Source of the DNA: Micromonospora inaquosa
Lineage (GTDB): Bacteria > Actinomycetota > Actinomycetes > Mycobacteriales > Micromonosporaceae
DNA: 62,444 nt
NCBI RefSeq assembly: GCF_003857055.1
Contig: NZ_QGSZ01000214.1
Location: 1 to 62,444, forward strand
Reading direction: 5' to 3'
The notes beneath the pieces were generated by a model. That model did no database searches, was not told the DNA's origin, and saw only the letters and a program-made list of their open reading frames with translations. Shown in pieces: positions 26,093 to 34,648 of this stretch (the stretch's first letter is position 1; every line of letters begins with the position of its first letter). The position numbers and the translations under genes are program-made.

Positions 26093-26874
26093 GCGCGCGG
26101 GCGACGCGTACGGCGATGGCCGTGGTCATGGCGCTGACGGTCGCCGGCTGCGGCGCGGGCGACGATCGAGCAACCGACGGCAGCGGGGACGGCCGGGTGA
26201 CCGGCACGGTGACCGTGTTCGCGGCCGCCTCGCTGACCGAGTCGTTCCGCCGGATCGGCGAGGACTTCGAGGCCGCCAACCCCGGCAGCGCCGTGACCCT
26301 CAACGTCGCGGGCAGCTCCGCCCTGGCCAACCAGATCAACCAGGGTGCGCCGGCGGACGTGTTCGCCTCCGCCGCCCCGGCGAACATGGCCACGGTCACC
26401 GAGGCGGGCAACGCCGACGGCACACCGGCCACCTTCGCCCGCAACCAGTTGGTCATCGCGGTGCCCCGGGGCAACCCGGGAGGCGTGACCGGGCTGGCCG
26501 ACCTGAGCCGGCCCGGCGTGAAGGTGGCGCGCTGCGCCGACCAGGTGCCCTGCGGCGCGGCGGCCCGCACCGCCCTGGACACGGCCGGCGTCGCGCTGAC
26601 GCCCGTCACCCTTGAACAGGACGTCAGGGGCGCGCTCGCCAAGGTGAAGCTCGGTGAGGTCGACGCGGCAGTGGTCTACCGCTCCGACGTGCGAGCGGCG
26701 AGCGCGGACGTGACCGCTGTGGAGTTTCCCGAGTCGGCGCGGGCGGTGAACGACTATCCGATCGTCGCGCTGAAGGACGCGCCGAACCCCGCCGGCGCGA
26801 GGGCGTTCGTCGCGTACGTCCGCTCGGAGCCGGCGCAGGCGGTCCTCGCCGAGGCGGGGTTCCAGGCCCCGTGA
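26089..26874 (+). CDS. modA: molybdate ABC transporter substrate-binding lipoprotein
   Basis: This 261-residue lipoprotein has signal MAVVMALTVAGC (lipobox VAGC). The ModA fold signatures include VTVFAAASLTESF, where Ser residues bind the oxyanion; NVAGSSALANQI, a second oxyanion-binding loop; and GAPADVFASA. It captures molybdate outside the membrane for ModBC. The ATG overlaps the HTH-TOBE stop and the stop overlaps modB. Together they feed molybdenum to enzymes such as the hydroxylase at 7.8-11.5 kb. Confidence 0.93.
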   Translation: MSARATRTAMAVVMALTVAGCGAGDDRATDGSGDGRVTGTVTVFAAASLTESFRRIGEDFEAANPGSAVTLNVAGSSALANQINQGAPADVFASAAPANMATVTEAGNADGTPATFARNQLVIAVPRGNPGGVTGLADLSRPGVKVARCADQVPCGAAARTALDTAGVALTPVTLEQDVRGALAKVKLGEVDAAVVYRSDVRAASADVTAVEFPESARAVNDYPIVALKDAPNPAGARAFVAYVRSEPAQAVLAEAGFQAP

Positions 26875-27725
26875 GGCAGGTCCGCGACGACACCGCACGC
26901 GAGCGTGACGACACGGCACGCGAGCGCCGGGTCACGCCGCGGCGGCGAGGGCGGGTGCCGGCGGCGCTGCTGATTCCCGCCGGGCTGGGGCTGCTCTTCC
27001 TCGTCCTGCCGTTGGTCGGGCTGGTGATCCGGGTGCCGTGGACCACCCTGCCGCAGCGGCTCACCGAGCCGGGCGCGTTGACCGCCCTGCGGCTGTCGGT
27101 GCAGACCGCGACCCTGGCCACCGCGCTCTGCCTGCTGCTCGGGGTGCCGCTCGCCTGGGTGCTGGCCCGGGTCGAGTTCCCCGGCCGCCGGCTGGTGCGC
27201 GCGCTGGTCACCGTGCCGCTGGTGCTGCCGCCGGTGGTCGGTGGGGTGGCGCTGCTGCTGGTCTTCGGCCGGCGTGGGCTGCTCGGCGGATGGCTCGACG
27301 CCACCTTCGGCATCACTCTGCCGTTCACCACCGCGGGTGTCATGTTGGCCGAGTCGTTCGTGGCCATGCCGTTCCTGGTGATCGCCGTCGAGGGTGCGCT
27401 GCGCGCCGCCGACCACCGCTACGAGGAGGCCGCCGCGACGTTGGGTGCCAGCCGGTGGACCGCCTTCACCCACGTCACGCTGCCGTTGGTGGCGCCCGGG
27501 TTGGCCGCCGGGGCGGTGCTCTGCTGGGCGCGGGCGCTCGGCGAGTTCGGTGCCACCATCACCTTCGCCGGCAACTATCCCGGCCGTACGCAGACCATGC
27601 CGCTCGCCGTCTACCTCGCGTTGGAGACCGACCTGGAGTCCGCGATCGTGCTCAGCCTGGTGCTGCTCGTCGTGTCGGTGGGCATCCTGGTCGCGTTGCG
27701 CGACCGCTGGATGAGCAGCGCATGA
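26871..27725 (+). CDS. modB: molybdate ABC transporter permease
   Basis: This 284-residue protein has five to six membrane helices and the EAA coupling motif EEAAATLGASRWTAFTHVTLP. VLARVEFPGRRLVRALV and GEFGATITFAGNYPGRTQTMPLAVY are typical of ModB/CysT-like permeases. The first 25 residues contain a short internal repeat, RDDTARE twice, encoded by a 21-bp near-duplication at 26881-26923, and are probably an unstructured cytoplasmic tail. GTG start and ATGA stop overlap both neighbours by 4 nt. Confidence 0.92.
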   Translation: MRQVRDDTARERDDTARERRVTPRRRGRVPAALLIPAGLGLLFLVLPLVGLVIRVPWTTLPQRLTEPGALTALRLSVQTATLATALCLLLGVPLAWVLARVEFPGRRLVRALVTVPLVLPPVVGGVALLLVFGRRGLLGGWLDATFGITLPFTTAGVMLAESFVAMPFLVIAVEGALRAADHRYEEAAATLGASRWTAFTHVTLPLVAPGLAAGAVLCWARALGEFGATITFAGNYPGRTQTMPLAVYLALETDLESAIVLSLVLLVVSVGILVALRDRWMSSA

Positions 27726-28789
27726 GCGGCGCGCTGCTGGACGCCCGGCTCGTCGTCGACCGGGGTGCCTTCCGACTCGACGTGCCGCTTCGGGTCGCGC
27801 CCGGCGAGGTGGTCGCGCTACTTGGCCCGAACGGCGCCGGCAAGACCACCGCGCTGCGCGCGCTGGCCGGGCTGCATCCGCTCACCGCCGGCCACGTCAC
27901 CCTCGACGCCGTCGACCTGGACCGCCCGGCGACGCGCGGTTGGGTGCCCACCGAGCGCCGGCCGATCGGCGTGGTCTTCCAGGACTACCTGCTCTTCCCG
28001 CACCTCAGCGCATTGGACAACGTGGCCTTCGGGCCGCGCCGGCACGGCGTCGAGCGGCGGGCCGCCCGCGCCACGGCCCGGGAGTGGCTGACCCGGGTGG
28101 GGCTTGACGCGCAGGCGCAGCGCCGGCCCCGGCAGCTCTCCGGCGGTCAGGCGCAGCGGGTGGCGCTGGCCCGCGCGCTGGCCGTGGCGCCGTCGCTGTT
28201 GTTGCTGGACGAGCCGCTCGCCGCGCTGGACGCCCGCACCCGGTTGGACACCCGCGCGGAGTTGCACCGGCACCTGTCCGCGCACGCGGGCGCGACGGTG
28301 TTGGTCACCCACGACCCGCTGGACGCGCTGGCGCTGGCCGACCGACTGGTCATCGTCGAGGGTGGCCGGGTGGTGCAGGAGGGCGACGGCCCGAGCGTGA
28401 CCGCCCGGCCGCGCACCGACTACGTCGCCCGGCTGGTCGGGTTGAACCTGTACCGGGGCCGCGCCGACGGGCACGGGGTGCGGATTTCACCGGACCTGAC
28501 CCTCACTGTCGCCGACCGGTTGGACGGCGAAGCGTTCGTGGCGTTCCGCCCGGCTGCGGTGGCTCTGCACCCGGCCCGGCCGGAGGGCAGCGCGCGCAAC
28601 ACCTGGGCGGGGACGGTGGTCGGCGTCCAACGCCACGGTGACAACGTGCGGGTGCAACTGGACGGGCCGATCGGGGTGGCCGCCGACGTCACGCCGGCCG
28701 CCGCGGCTCAACTGCGGCTGATCCCGGGTCAGCGGGTGTGGGTGGCGGTCAAGGCGACCGAGACGCACGCGTACCCGGCCACCGGCTGA
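27722..28789 (+). CDS. modC: molybdate ABC transporter ATPase with TOBE domain
   Basis: This 355-residue protein starts at the ATG at 27722 inside the modB stop. Walker A GPNGAGKTT is at 35-43, Q-loop VVFQDYLLFPHL, signature LSGGQAQR near 139, Walker B LLLLDEPLAALD and switch LVTHDPLDAL. A C-terminal TOBE-like region (about 240-350) ending WVAVKATETHAYP probably senses molybdate and inhibits transport. It powers ModB. The gene ends the operon, and only weak secondary structure follows. Confidence 0.92.
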   Translation: MSGALLDARLVVDRGAFRLDVPLRVAPGEVVALLGPNGAGKTTALRALAGLHPLTAGHVTLDAVDLDRPATRGWVPTERRPIGVVFQDYLLFPHLSALDNVAFGPRRHGVERRAARATAREWLTRVGLDAQAQRRPRQLSGGQAQRVALARALAVAPSLLLLDEPLAALDARTRLDTRAELHRHLSAHAGATVLVTHDPLDALALADRLVIVEGGRVVQEGDGPSVTARPRTDYVARLVGLNLYRGRADGHGVRISPDLTLTVADRLDGEAFVAFRPAAVALHPARPEGSARNTWAGTVVGVQRHGDNVRVQLDGPIGVAADVTPAAAAQLRLIPGQRVWVAVKATETHAYPATG

Positions 28790-28857
28790 CCCCGGGCCGC
28801 TGGCCCGCACGGACCGGGCCGCTGACCGGTGTGGACGCTGCCTGGCGTGGACGCGGG

Positions 28858-29271
28858 TCAGCCGGCGAGCAGGTCGTTGTGTGCGGCGCGCAGCCGGGCC
28901 AGTGCCGGGTCGCTGCCCGGAACGATCCGGCGATCCAGCTCGGACCACACCTCGGCCAGCGCCGCGCGGACCGCACCCAGCTCGGCGGCGTGCCGCTGGC
29001 TGCTGCGTCGGTGCTGCTCGTCGAGGCGCCGGGCCCAGCCGGCAGTGACCGCGGCGAGCCGGTCGGTGTCGGCGCGGGCCTGCGCGGCGCTGCGGGCGGC
29101 CGCGGCGGGAACGATCGCGGCGATCGGGCGGGGATCGCCGTCGCGGGTGACGACGGTGACCGCGTCGGTCAGCTCGGCCAGCGCGACGAGCTGGCTGAAC
29201 CGGGTGCGCGCCTCACGCAGCGGCACGGAACGCGGCGGGTCGGGACGAGGGGTGAGCGCGGGGACGGCCAT
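28858..29271 (-). CDS. Phd/YefM-like antitoxin domain protein, orphan
   Basis: This 137-residue protein has an N-terminal Phd/YefM-type segment, VPLREARTRFSQLVALAELTDAVTVVTRDGDPRPIAAIVPA (about 16-56; strand-helix-strand as in DNA-binding antitoxins). A long Ala/Arg-rich helical tail, possibly coiled coil, replaces the usual short toxin-binding end. No RelE, Doc or PIN-type toxin gene is adjacent. It may be a solitary antitoxin remnant or a regulator that uses the same fold. Confidence 0.65.
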   Translation of the reverse strand: MAVPALTPRPDPPRSVPLREARTRFSQLVALAELTDAVTVVTRDGDPRPIAAIVPAAAARSAAQARADTDRLAAVTAGWARRLDEQHRRSSQRHAAELGAVRAALAEVWSELDRRIVPGSDPALARLRAAHNDLLAG

Positions 29272-29313
29272 GGATGCATGGTGTCGCCCGGGTATGACAA
29301 CTATTCGCGGTCG

Positions 29314-29874
29314 TCAGTGGAGAGTGACTGGCGCGTCCCGCCACTCGTCGGCCAGCACGGACCAGACTTCGAGGTCGATCCGACCGTCCGGACCGGGGCT
29401 GACCTGGCGGAGCGTGCCGTCGAGGCGCAGACCGAGCCGACGGGCGAGGGCCTTGCTGCGGGTGTTGTCGGCGGTGGTCCGCCACTCCACCCGCTGGATG
29501 CCGCGCTCGCGCACCGCCCAGTCGACGATCCGGCGGACCGCCGGTGCGACCATGCCCCTTCCCTCGGCTGCCGGCTCCACCCAGCAGCCGACCTCGCAGA
29601 CACCTCGGGTCACGTCGAACGACACGAGCATCACCCCGCCGACCAGCGTGCCGCGCCACCACAGCCCCCAGATGCCGCCGCTGTCGCTGGCCCACCGGTC
29701 GGCGTACCGCTGCAACACCGCTCGGGCCGACGAAAGGTCGGTGGCCACGAAGGTCGGTGACACCCACGGCCGGATGTGTTCCCGGGCCCGATCGAGGTTG
29801 GCGAGGAACTCCTCGGCCCGCCACGGCTCCAGCGGGCGCAGTTCGACGTCCTCGGTCAGCGGTAGGGCGAACAC
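29314..29874 (-). CDS. GNAT acetyltransferase, RimJ/RimL type
   Basis: This 186-residue protein starts at the GTG at 29874, 4 nt after a TGGAGG site; a longer frame has no such site. The order RPLEPWRAEEFLANLDRAREHIRPW, GIWGLWWRGTLVGGV, CEVGCWVEPAAEGRGM (acetyl-CoA pyrophosphate loop) and EWRTTADNTRSKALARRLGL is that of ribosomal-protein Ser/Ala acetyltransferases. The target may be a protein N-terminus or a small molecule. It lies 88 nt downstream of the PIG-V-type gene on the same strand, possibly co-transcribed. Confidence 0.85.
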   Translation of the reverse strand: MFALPLTEDVELRPLEPWRAEEFLANLDRAREHIRPWVSPTFVATDLSSARAVLQRYADRWASDSGGIWGLWWRGTLVGGVMLVSFDVTRGVCEVGCWVEPAAEGRGMVAPAVRRIVDWAVRERGIQRVEWRTTADNTRSKALARRLGLRLDGTLRQVSPGPDGRIDLEVWSVLADEWRDAPVTLH

Positions 29875-29962
29875 CGGGCCTCCAGCAAAGGTGCGCTTCC
29901 AACGACGGGTAGCAGGCTCGCACAGGCAGGGAGCCGGGGATCGCGTCGGGGGCACGGCCCGA

Positions 29963-31189
29963 TCAGATGATCGTGTGGGTCCAGTAGCTGAGCCAGAGCA
30001 CGAACAGCACGCCCTGCACCAGGGCGAGCATCGCGGTCAGCCACACGTCGACGCTGGCGTGCCGGGCCCAGCGGGCCAGCACCAACGCCACCGGGAAGGC
30101 GGCGAGCAGATAGCGCAGCAGGCTCTTGTACACCGGCGGGCCCATCGACAGCGGCACCAGCACCATGAGGACGCCGTACACCAGGTAGGCCAGTTCCCGG
30201 CGGCGGAACCCGGCGACCAGCACGGCCAGGACGGCCACGGCGAACCACACCCGGGCGGCGTCGAACGGCTCTCCGGTCAACCCGTTCACCAGCACCGGCA
30301 CCGGGTTCTGCACCTTGATCCCCCACCCGGTCTGCTGGGCATGCTGGTAGGCGAACCAGTCCCCACCCCGCCACCGGCAGTACGCCATGAAGGTGAACCA
30401 CCCGAGGGGCAGCAGCAGCAACGGCCAACCGATGCGCAGGTAGCCGAGCAGGGCGCGGGGGCCGAGCCGCCAGTCGTGCTGCCGGAGCAGCACCAGGGCC
30501 AGCGGCAGCACCACGAGCAGGCCGACGGAGCGGCTCATCGCCAGGAAGTAACCCAACACTCCGACCAGCAGCCACCGGCGTCGCTCGGCGTAGTAGAAGG
30601 TGGCCAACGCGAGGCAGACGAAGAGCGACTCGGTCAACGCGGCCTGGAACAGGAACGCGGTCGGCAGCAGCACCAGATACCGGGTGAACCGGCGGGCCGC
30701 GTGGACGTCGCCGAGCAGCAACTCGGCCAGCCGGTAGCCGTACCAGAGCGCCAGCAGGAACGCGACGTTGCTGATCAGCAGCAGGGCGAGGGCGGTGTCG
30801 CCGCCGAACAGCACACCGACCGGCCGGGCCAGGAACGGGTACAGCAGGGGAAAGCCGAAGTCCACCCACGTCCCGGTCAGCGGCAGGGTGCTCAGCCGCA
30901 GGTAGAGCAGCGAGTCCCAGGCGAACCAGAAGGATATCCAGCGGTGCCCGGAGACCTCCCGCTGTTGTGCCCACATCAACGCCTCGTCCGGCGGCGGGGC
31001 CCCGGGGACACCGTCCCAGGCGTGCAGAACCAGGAGCCCGAGCAGGGTGAGCAGCAGCTTCGCGCCGAGGAACAGGCCGATGACGTACGGCCAGGGCGCC
31101 GGCACCCGACGGGCCAGGCGCGCCCCGCCGCGGCCTGCCACGACCGCCCGCGCGGCCAGCGCCGCCGCGCCGCTGCGCCACCTGTCCAT
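29963..31189 (-). CDS. PIG-V-type polyprenyl-phosphate mannosyltransferase
   Basis: This 408-residue membrane protein starts at the ATG at 31189 (GGGGGAG site); the longer upstream frame is Arg/Pro-rich and unlikely. It has about ten hydrophobic segments. An acidic loop after the first helix (SFWFAWDSLLYLRLS) and the LPTAFLFQAALTESLFVCLALATFYYA block with a later AMSRSVGLLVVLPLAL resemble the GPI mannosyltransferase 2/PIG-V superfamily. Bacterial members use a lipid-linked sugar to mannosylate envelope glycolipids or proteins. It is divergent from a flavoprotein gene that may work on the same surface polymer. Confidence 0.75.
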   Translation of the reverse strand: MDRWRSGAAALAARAVVAGRGGARLARRVPAPWPYVIGLFLGAKLLLTLLGLLVLHAWDGVPGAPPPDEALMWAQQREVSGHRWISFWFAWDSLLYLRLSTLPLTGTWVDFGFPLLYPFLARPVGVLFGGDTALALLLISNVAFLLALWYGYRLAELLLGDVHAARRFTRYLVLLPTAFLFQAALTESLFVCLALATFYYAERRRWLLVGVLGYFLAMSRSVGLLVVLPLALVLLRQHDWRLGPRALLGYLRIGWPLLLLPLGWFTFMAYCRWRGGDWFAYQHAQQTGWGIKVQNPVPVLVNGLTGEPFDAARVWFAVAVLAVLVAGFRRRELAYLVYGVLMVLVPLSMGPPVYKSLLRYLLAAFPVALVLARWARHASVDVWLTAMLALVQGVLFVLWLSYWTHTII

Positions 31190-31357
31190 CCGCCCGCTCC
31201 CCCGCTCCGCCGGCCGCGCGGAACGTCGCTCTTCTCGTGGTACGCCGCAGCGCGCCCCGCCGAAGCGAGGACCAGCCGCCACTAAGTGTGACATTCTGCG
31301 CAGAACGGGTAGACGCCGCGCCTCAACCATGGCGGTGAGCAGGGGGAGCGCGTCAGC

Positions 31358-32911
31358 ATGAGCGAGCAGAACTGCACGGTGGTCATCGGCGCGGGGCCGG
31401 CCGGGCTCACCGCGGCCTACGAACTGCTCCGGCACGGCCGGTCGGTCCATGTGTTCGAGGCCGACGAGGTGGTCGGCGGGATCAGCCGGACCGTGGAGCG
31501 CGACGGGTGGCGGTTCGACATCGGCGGGCACCGGTTCTTCACCAAGGTGCCGCGGGTGCAGGCGTTCTGGCACGAGATCCTGCCGGACGAGGACTTCCTG
31601 ACCCGGCCCCGGATGAGCCGCATCTTCTACCGGGGAGCCCTGTTCGACTACCCGCTGAGCGCCATGAACGCCCTGCGCAATCTGGGTCTGCCGGAGGCCG
31701 CCCGCTGCCTCGGCTCGTACGCCCGCGCCCGGCTGCGACCCCCACGCGACCAGTCACACTTCGAGGGCTGGGTGTCGGCCCGGTTCGGCTGGCGGCTGTA
31801 CTCGATCTTCTTCAAGACGTACACCGAGAAGGTGTGGGGTATGCCGGCGGACCGGTTGCAGGCCGACTGGGCGGCGCAACGGATCAAGAACCTGTCGCTG
31901 GCCACGGCGATCCGCAACGCGCTGCTGCCCCGGCGTCGGCGCACCGACGTGACCAGCCTGATCGAGGAGTTCCAGTACCCGAAGTACGGGCCCGGGATGA
32001 TGTGGGAGCGCTGCGCCGAGCAGGTCCGCAAGCGAGGCGGGCAGTTGTCCACCGGCAGTTGGGTCACCGCCGTGCACCGCGACCCGGCCCGCCAGCGGGC
32101 GATCAGCGTGACGGTCAACGGCACGGGCGGGCAGCGTACCGAGGCAGCCGACCATGTGATCTCGTCCATGCCGATCTCGGAGCTGGTGACCGCGCTTCAC
32201 CCACCGGCGCCGCCGGAGGTGCTGGCCTGCGCGGCTGACCTGCGCTACCGCGACTTCCTGACGGTCGCCCTGGTCGTGCCGGCGGAATTCTCGTTTCCGG
32301 ACAACTGGATCTACGTGCACGATCCGGGAGTGCGGGTGGGCCGAATTCAGAACTTCGGCTCCTGGTCGCCGTACCTGGTGAAGGACGGCCGCACCTGCCT
32401 GGGGCTGGAGTACTTCGTGTTCGAGGACGACGAGATGTGGCGTACCGCGGATGCCGATCTGGTGGCCCTCGCCACCGCGGAGCTTACGCGGTTGGGGTTG
32501 GTGCGACCCGGTGTGGTGGAGGCCGGCTACGTCGTGCGCATGCCCAAGGCCTACCCGGTGTACGACGAGCGCTACCAGCACAACGTGGACGTGATTCGGG
32601 CCTGGCTGGCCGAGGCGGTGCCGAACGTGCATCCGGTGGGCCGCAACGGCATGCACCGCTACAACAACCAGGACCACTCGATGCTGACCGCGATGCTCAC
32701 CGCCGAGAACATCGCCACCGGGAGTACGCACGACGTCTGGTCGGTCAACGTGGAGCAGGACTATCACGAGCAATCCGGTGGCGGCGACAGCCGGCGGGGC
32801 ACGGGCCGGGACGCGCCGGTGGTGCCCAGCCGGCTCATCGCGGCACCGATCACCCTGCCCGAGGGGTCGGACGACCGAGCCCCTGTCGCGACTCCCCCGT
32901 CGCACGCGTGA
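31358..32911 (+). CDS. FAD-dependent oxidoreductase, UDP-galactopyranose-mutase/amine-oxidase like
   Basis: This 517-residue flavoprotein has the ADP-binding start VVIGAGPAGLTAAYELLRHGRSVHVFEADEVVGG (about 9-42). It also has WRFDIGGHRFFTK, YTEKVWGMPADRLQADWAAQRIKNL and a C-terminal NRYNNQDHSMLTA-like FAD closure. This is the conserved actinobacterial NAD(P)-binding family often found beside glycosyltransferases. The close resemblance in the FYRGALFDYPL segment to UDP-galactopyranose mutases suggests action on a sugar nucleotide or polyprenyl sugar. The C-terminal 35 residues are disordered. The exact reaction is not known. Confidence 0.78.
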   Translation: MSEQNCTVVIGAGPAGLTAAYELLRHGRSVHVFEADEVVGGISRTVERDGWRFDIGGHRFFTKVPRVQAFWHEILPDEDFLTRPRMSRIFYRGALFDYPLSAMNALRNLGLPEAARCLGSYARARLRPPRDQSHFEGWVSARFGWRLYSIFFKTYTEKVWGMPADRLQADWAAQRIKNLSLATAIRNALLPRRRRTDVTSLIEEFQYPKYGPGMMWERCAEQVRKRGGQLSTGSWVTAVHRDPARQRAISVTVNGTGGQRTEAADHVISSMPISELVTALHPPAPPEVLACAADLRYRDFLTVALVVPAEFSFPDNWIYVHDPGVRVGRIQNFGSWSPYLVKDGRTCLGLEYFVFEDDEMWRTADADLVALATAELTRLGLVRPGVVEAGYVVRMPKAYPVYDERYQHNVDVIRAWLAEAVPNVHPVGRNGMHRYNNQDHSMLTAMLTAENIATGSTHDVWSVNVEQDYHEQSGGGDSRRGTGRDAPVVPSRLIAAPITLPEGSDDRAPVATPPSHA

Positions 32912-32944
32912 AGCCGAGCACGCTCTCGCGGCACGGGTGGGTGC

Positions 32945-33763
32945 TCAACGCGGCAGGTGCGTGCAGTGGGCCACTGTGGCGTCGTCCGGGCTGTGCCCAT
33001 CCGCGCCACCGGTGGTCTGCGCCTCGGCCTGCCGGACGCGGGCGATGACGCCGGCCGGCCCGCTGCTGCGGAGCAGGTCCAGCACACCCGGCCAGTCGGT
33101 CTGACCGTACGGGCTGACGATGCGGCTGGCGCCGTTGCTGAGCACCGCGACGCCGTTCAGGCCGGCGAGGGATCGGCTGCCGGTCACCGCCTCGCGCGCC
33201 GCGCGCGGGTCGTCCTTGGCGATCCAGTAGCCGCCCGGCTGGTTGCGGCGGGCACGCAGCACGGTGGCGCAGGAGGCGCGCACCCGGTCGTACTGCGGGG
33301 TTCCCCGGACCACGCCGGCCAGCGGCGCCGAGCATTCCCGCCGTGCGGCCGTCTCGCGCTCATCGGTGACCACCTGCGGGCCGGCGTCGGCCCGGTCGAG
33401 GACGAGGAAGGAATCCGCGAGCACGAGCCAGTCCAGGCGGCCCGGCTGGACGCGGACCATCGCGACCGTGGCCTGCGGGCTGCTGGGATCCGCGATGTCG
33501 CAGGTGTCGCCGTGCTCGGTGGCAATCTCACCGATGGCGGTGGCGAGGACCGCGGCGAGGTCCCGCCCGTCGCCGCGTGACAGGTGGCCGAGCAGCGCGC
33601 CGCCGAGGCGGTGCGTGTACCAGGCGACACCGTGGAAGCAGAGGTGCTCGGCCCCCGGAATGCCGGCACCGTCGAGCAGGACGACAGCGCCAGGAACCGC
33701 ACCGACGAAGTCCTCGTTCGGCCGATCGGCCCTGCCGGCGCTCGTCGCCATGCTGACCTGCAC
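32945..33763 (-). CDS. PP2C-like protein phosphatase
   Basis: This 272-residue protein starts at the GTG at 33763, which has an AGGAG site 7 nt upstream. It has the first PP2C metal motif in GRADRPNEDFVGAVPGAVVLLDGAG (about 12-36; paired Asp residues) and a second acidic block VLADSFLVLDR. Later GLNGVAVLSNGASR sits where PP2C enzymes have DGxxD, so one metal-binding Asp seems replaced. It may be an active Mn-dependent Ser/Thr phosphatase or a degenerate one. No kinase gene is adjacent. Confidence 0.7.
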   Translation of the reverse strand: MQVSMATSAGRADRPNEDFVGAVPGAVVLLDGAGIPGAEHLCFHGVAWYTHRLGGALLGHLSRGDGRDLAAVLATAIGEIATEHGDTCDIADPSSPQATVAMVRVQPGRLDWLVLADSFLVLDRADAGPQVVTDERETAARRECSAPLAGVVRGTPQYDRVRASCATVLRARRNQPGGYWIAKDDPRAAREAVTGSRSLAGLNGVAVLSNGASRIVSPYGQTDWPGVLDLLRSSGPAGVIARVRQAEAQTTGGADGHSPDDATVAHCTHLPR

Positions 33764-33900
33764 TCGTAGGCTCCTGTCTGGGCTAGCGTCGCCATTGTGT
33801 GGGTACGGCCAGGATCGCCCGACGGCCGGCGCTGCGGCCAGCCCGGCGACCGCGGTGGGGCGGGAGGTCGGTGCTGACCCGCTCGTGGTCGCGCTTCGGA

Positions 33901-34626
33901 TCACGTTGGGCTTCGGCGCGTGATGCCGTCCAGGATGGTGGTCAGATTGTGGTTGAAGGTTTCCTCGGCATTGAGGTGGGCGCCGTCGATGACGAGCCGG
34001 GCCACGGTGGGGTACCTGCCGGTTTTCAACATGCGCGTGAGGTATGGGCCGAGGCTGGCCTGAAAGGCGGCTTCGTCGGTGCCGGTGGAACGTGCGGTGC
34101 GTCGCTCGGTGACCTCTTTGCGGACCGCTCCGATGATGAAGGCGTTGAGGGCACCCACGGCTCGCTGAAGGTCGTCGATGTCACGCACGCCGGGGGCCGC
34201 ACTGAGCGCCGCTGCGGTCGCTTCGCCCACGGCGAGCGCGTGCGGTCCCAGGTGTGGCCGTCCGCCGAGCAGGTCCGCGAACCACTCATGATCAAGGGCG
34301 GCATCGCGGGTCGCCTGGGCGATGCCCAGCACCGTGGCGCGCCACCCGCCCCGCTGGCCTACCTCGGCGATCCGGGCATAGACAACGTCGACCATCAGGT
34401 CGAGTAGCTCGGACTTGTTCATCACGTAGTCGTAGAGCCGCATCGGACCGACACCGAGCTCTTTGGCGATCTTGCGCAACGACAGCCCGTCGAGGCCGTC
34501 CGCGTCGGCAAGCCGGATCGCCGTAGCAGCGATCTTCTCCCGGCTCAACGGCACCGGCACCGCCCTCGGCTGAGGTTCGGGCCGCTCCCACACGGGGAGC
34601 GGCCCGCTACCGTACGGTGTATCCAC
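33901..34626 (-). CDS. TetR-family repressor (tetracycline-repressor C-terminal type)
   Basis: This 241-residue regulator starts at the GTG at 34626, chosen because TACACT lies exactly 6 nt upstream and the codon falls inside the shared operator. Helix-turn-helix: LSREKIAATAIRLADADGLDGLSLRKIAKELGVGPMRLYDYVMNKSELLDLMVD (about 32-87). The following ligand domain resembles TetR_C proteins. It is divergent from a TetX-like monooxygenase and the 40-bp palindrome between them overlaps both promoters. It therefore very probably represses both genes until a ligand, perhaps the monooxygenase substrate, binds. Confidence 0.9.
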   Translation of the reverse strand: MDTPYGSGPLPVWERPEPQPRAVPVPLSREKIAATAIRLADADGLDGLSLRKIAKELGVGPMRLYDYVMNKSELLDLMVDVVYARIAEVGQRGGWRATVLGIAQATRDAALDHEWFADLLGGRPHLGPHALAVGEATAAALSAAPGVRDIDDLQRAVGALNAFIIGAVRKEVTERRTARSTGTDEAAFQASLGPYLTRMLKTGRYPTVARLVIDGAHLNAEETFNHNLTTILDGITRRSPT

Positions 34627-34645
34627 AGATACAGTGTACGGTAGC
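34606..34645. promoter_or_regulatory. 40-bp TetR operator covering two head-to-head leaderless promoters
   Basis: Two 18-bp arms (34606-34623 and 34628-34645) match at 16 of 18 positions around a CACA spacer; the outer arms read GCTACCGTAC and GTACGGTAGC. The operator contains the TetR -10 (TACACT, 34638-34633), the TetR GTG start (34626-34624) and the monooxygenase -10 (TACGGT, 34637-34642). One bound dimer, or two, would block both genes at once. Confidence 0.85.
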
Positions 34646-34648
34646 TCC

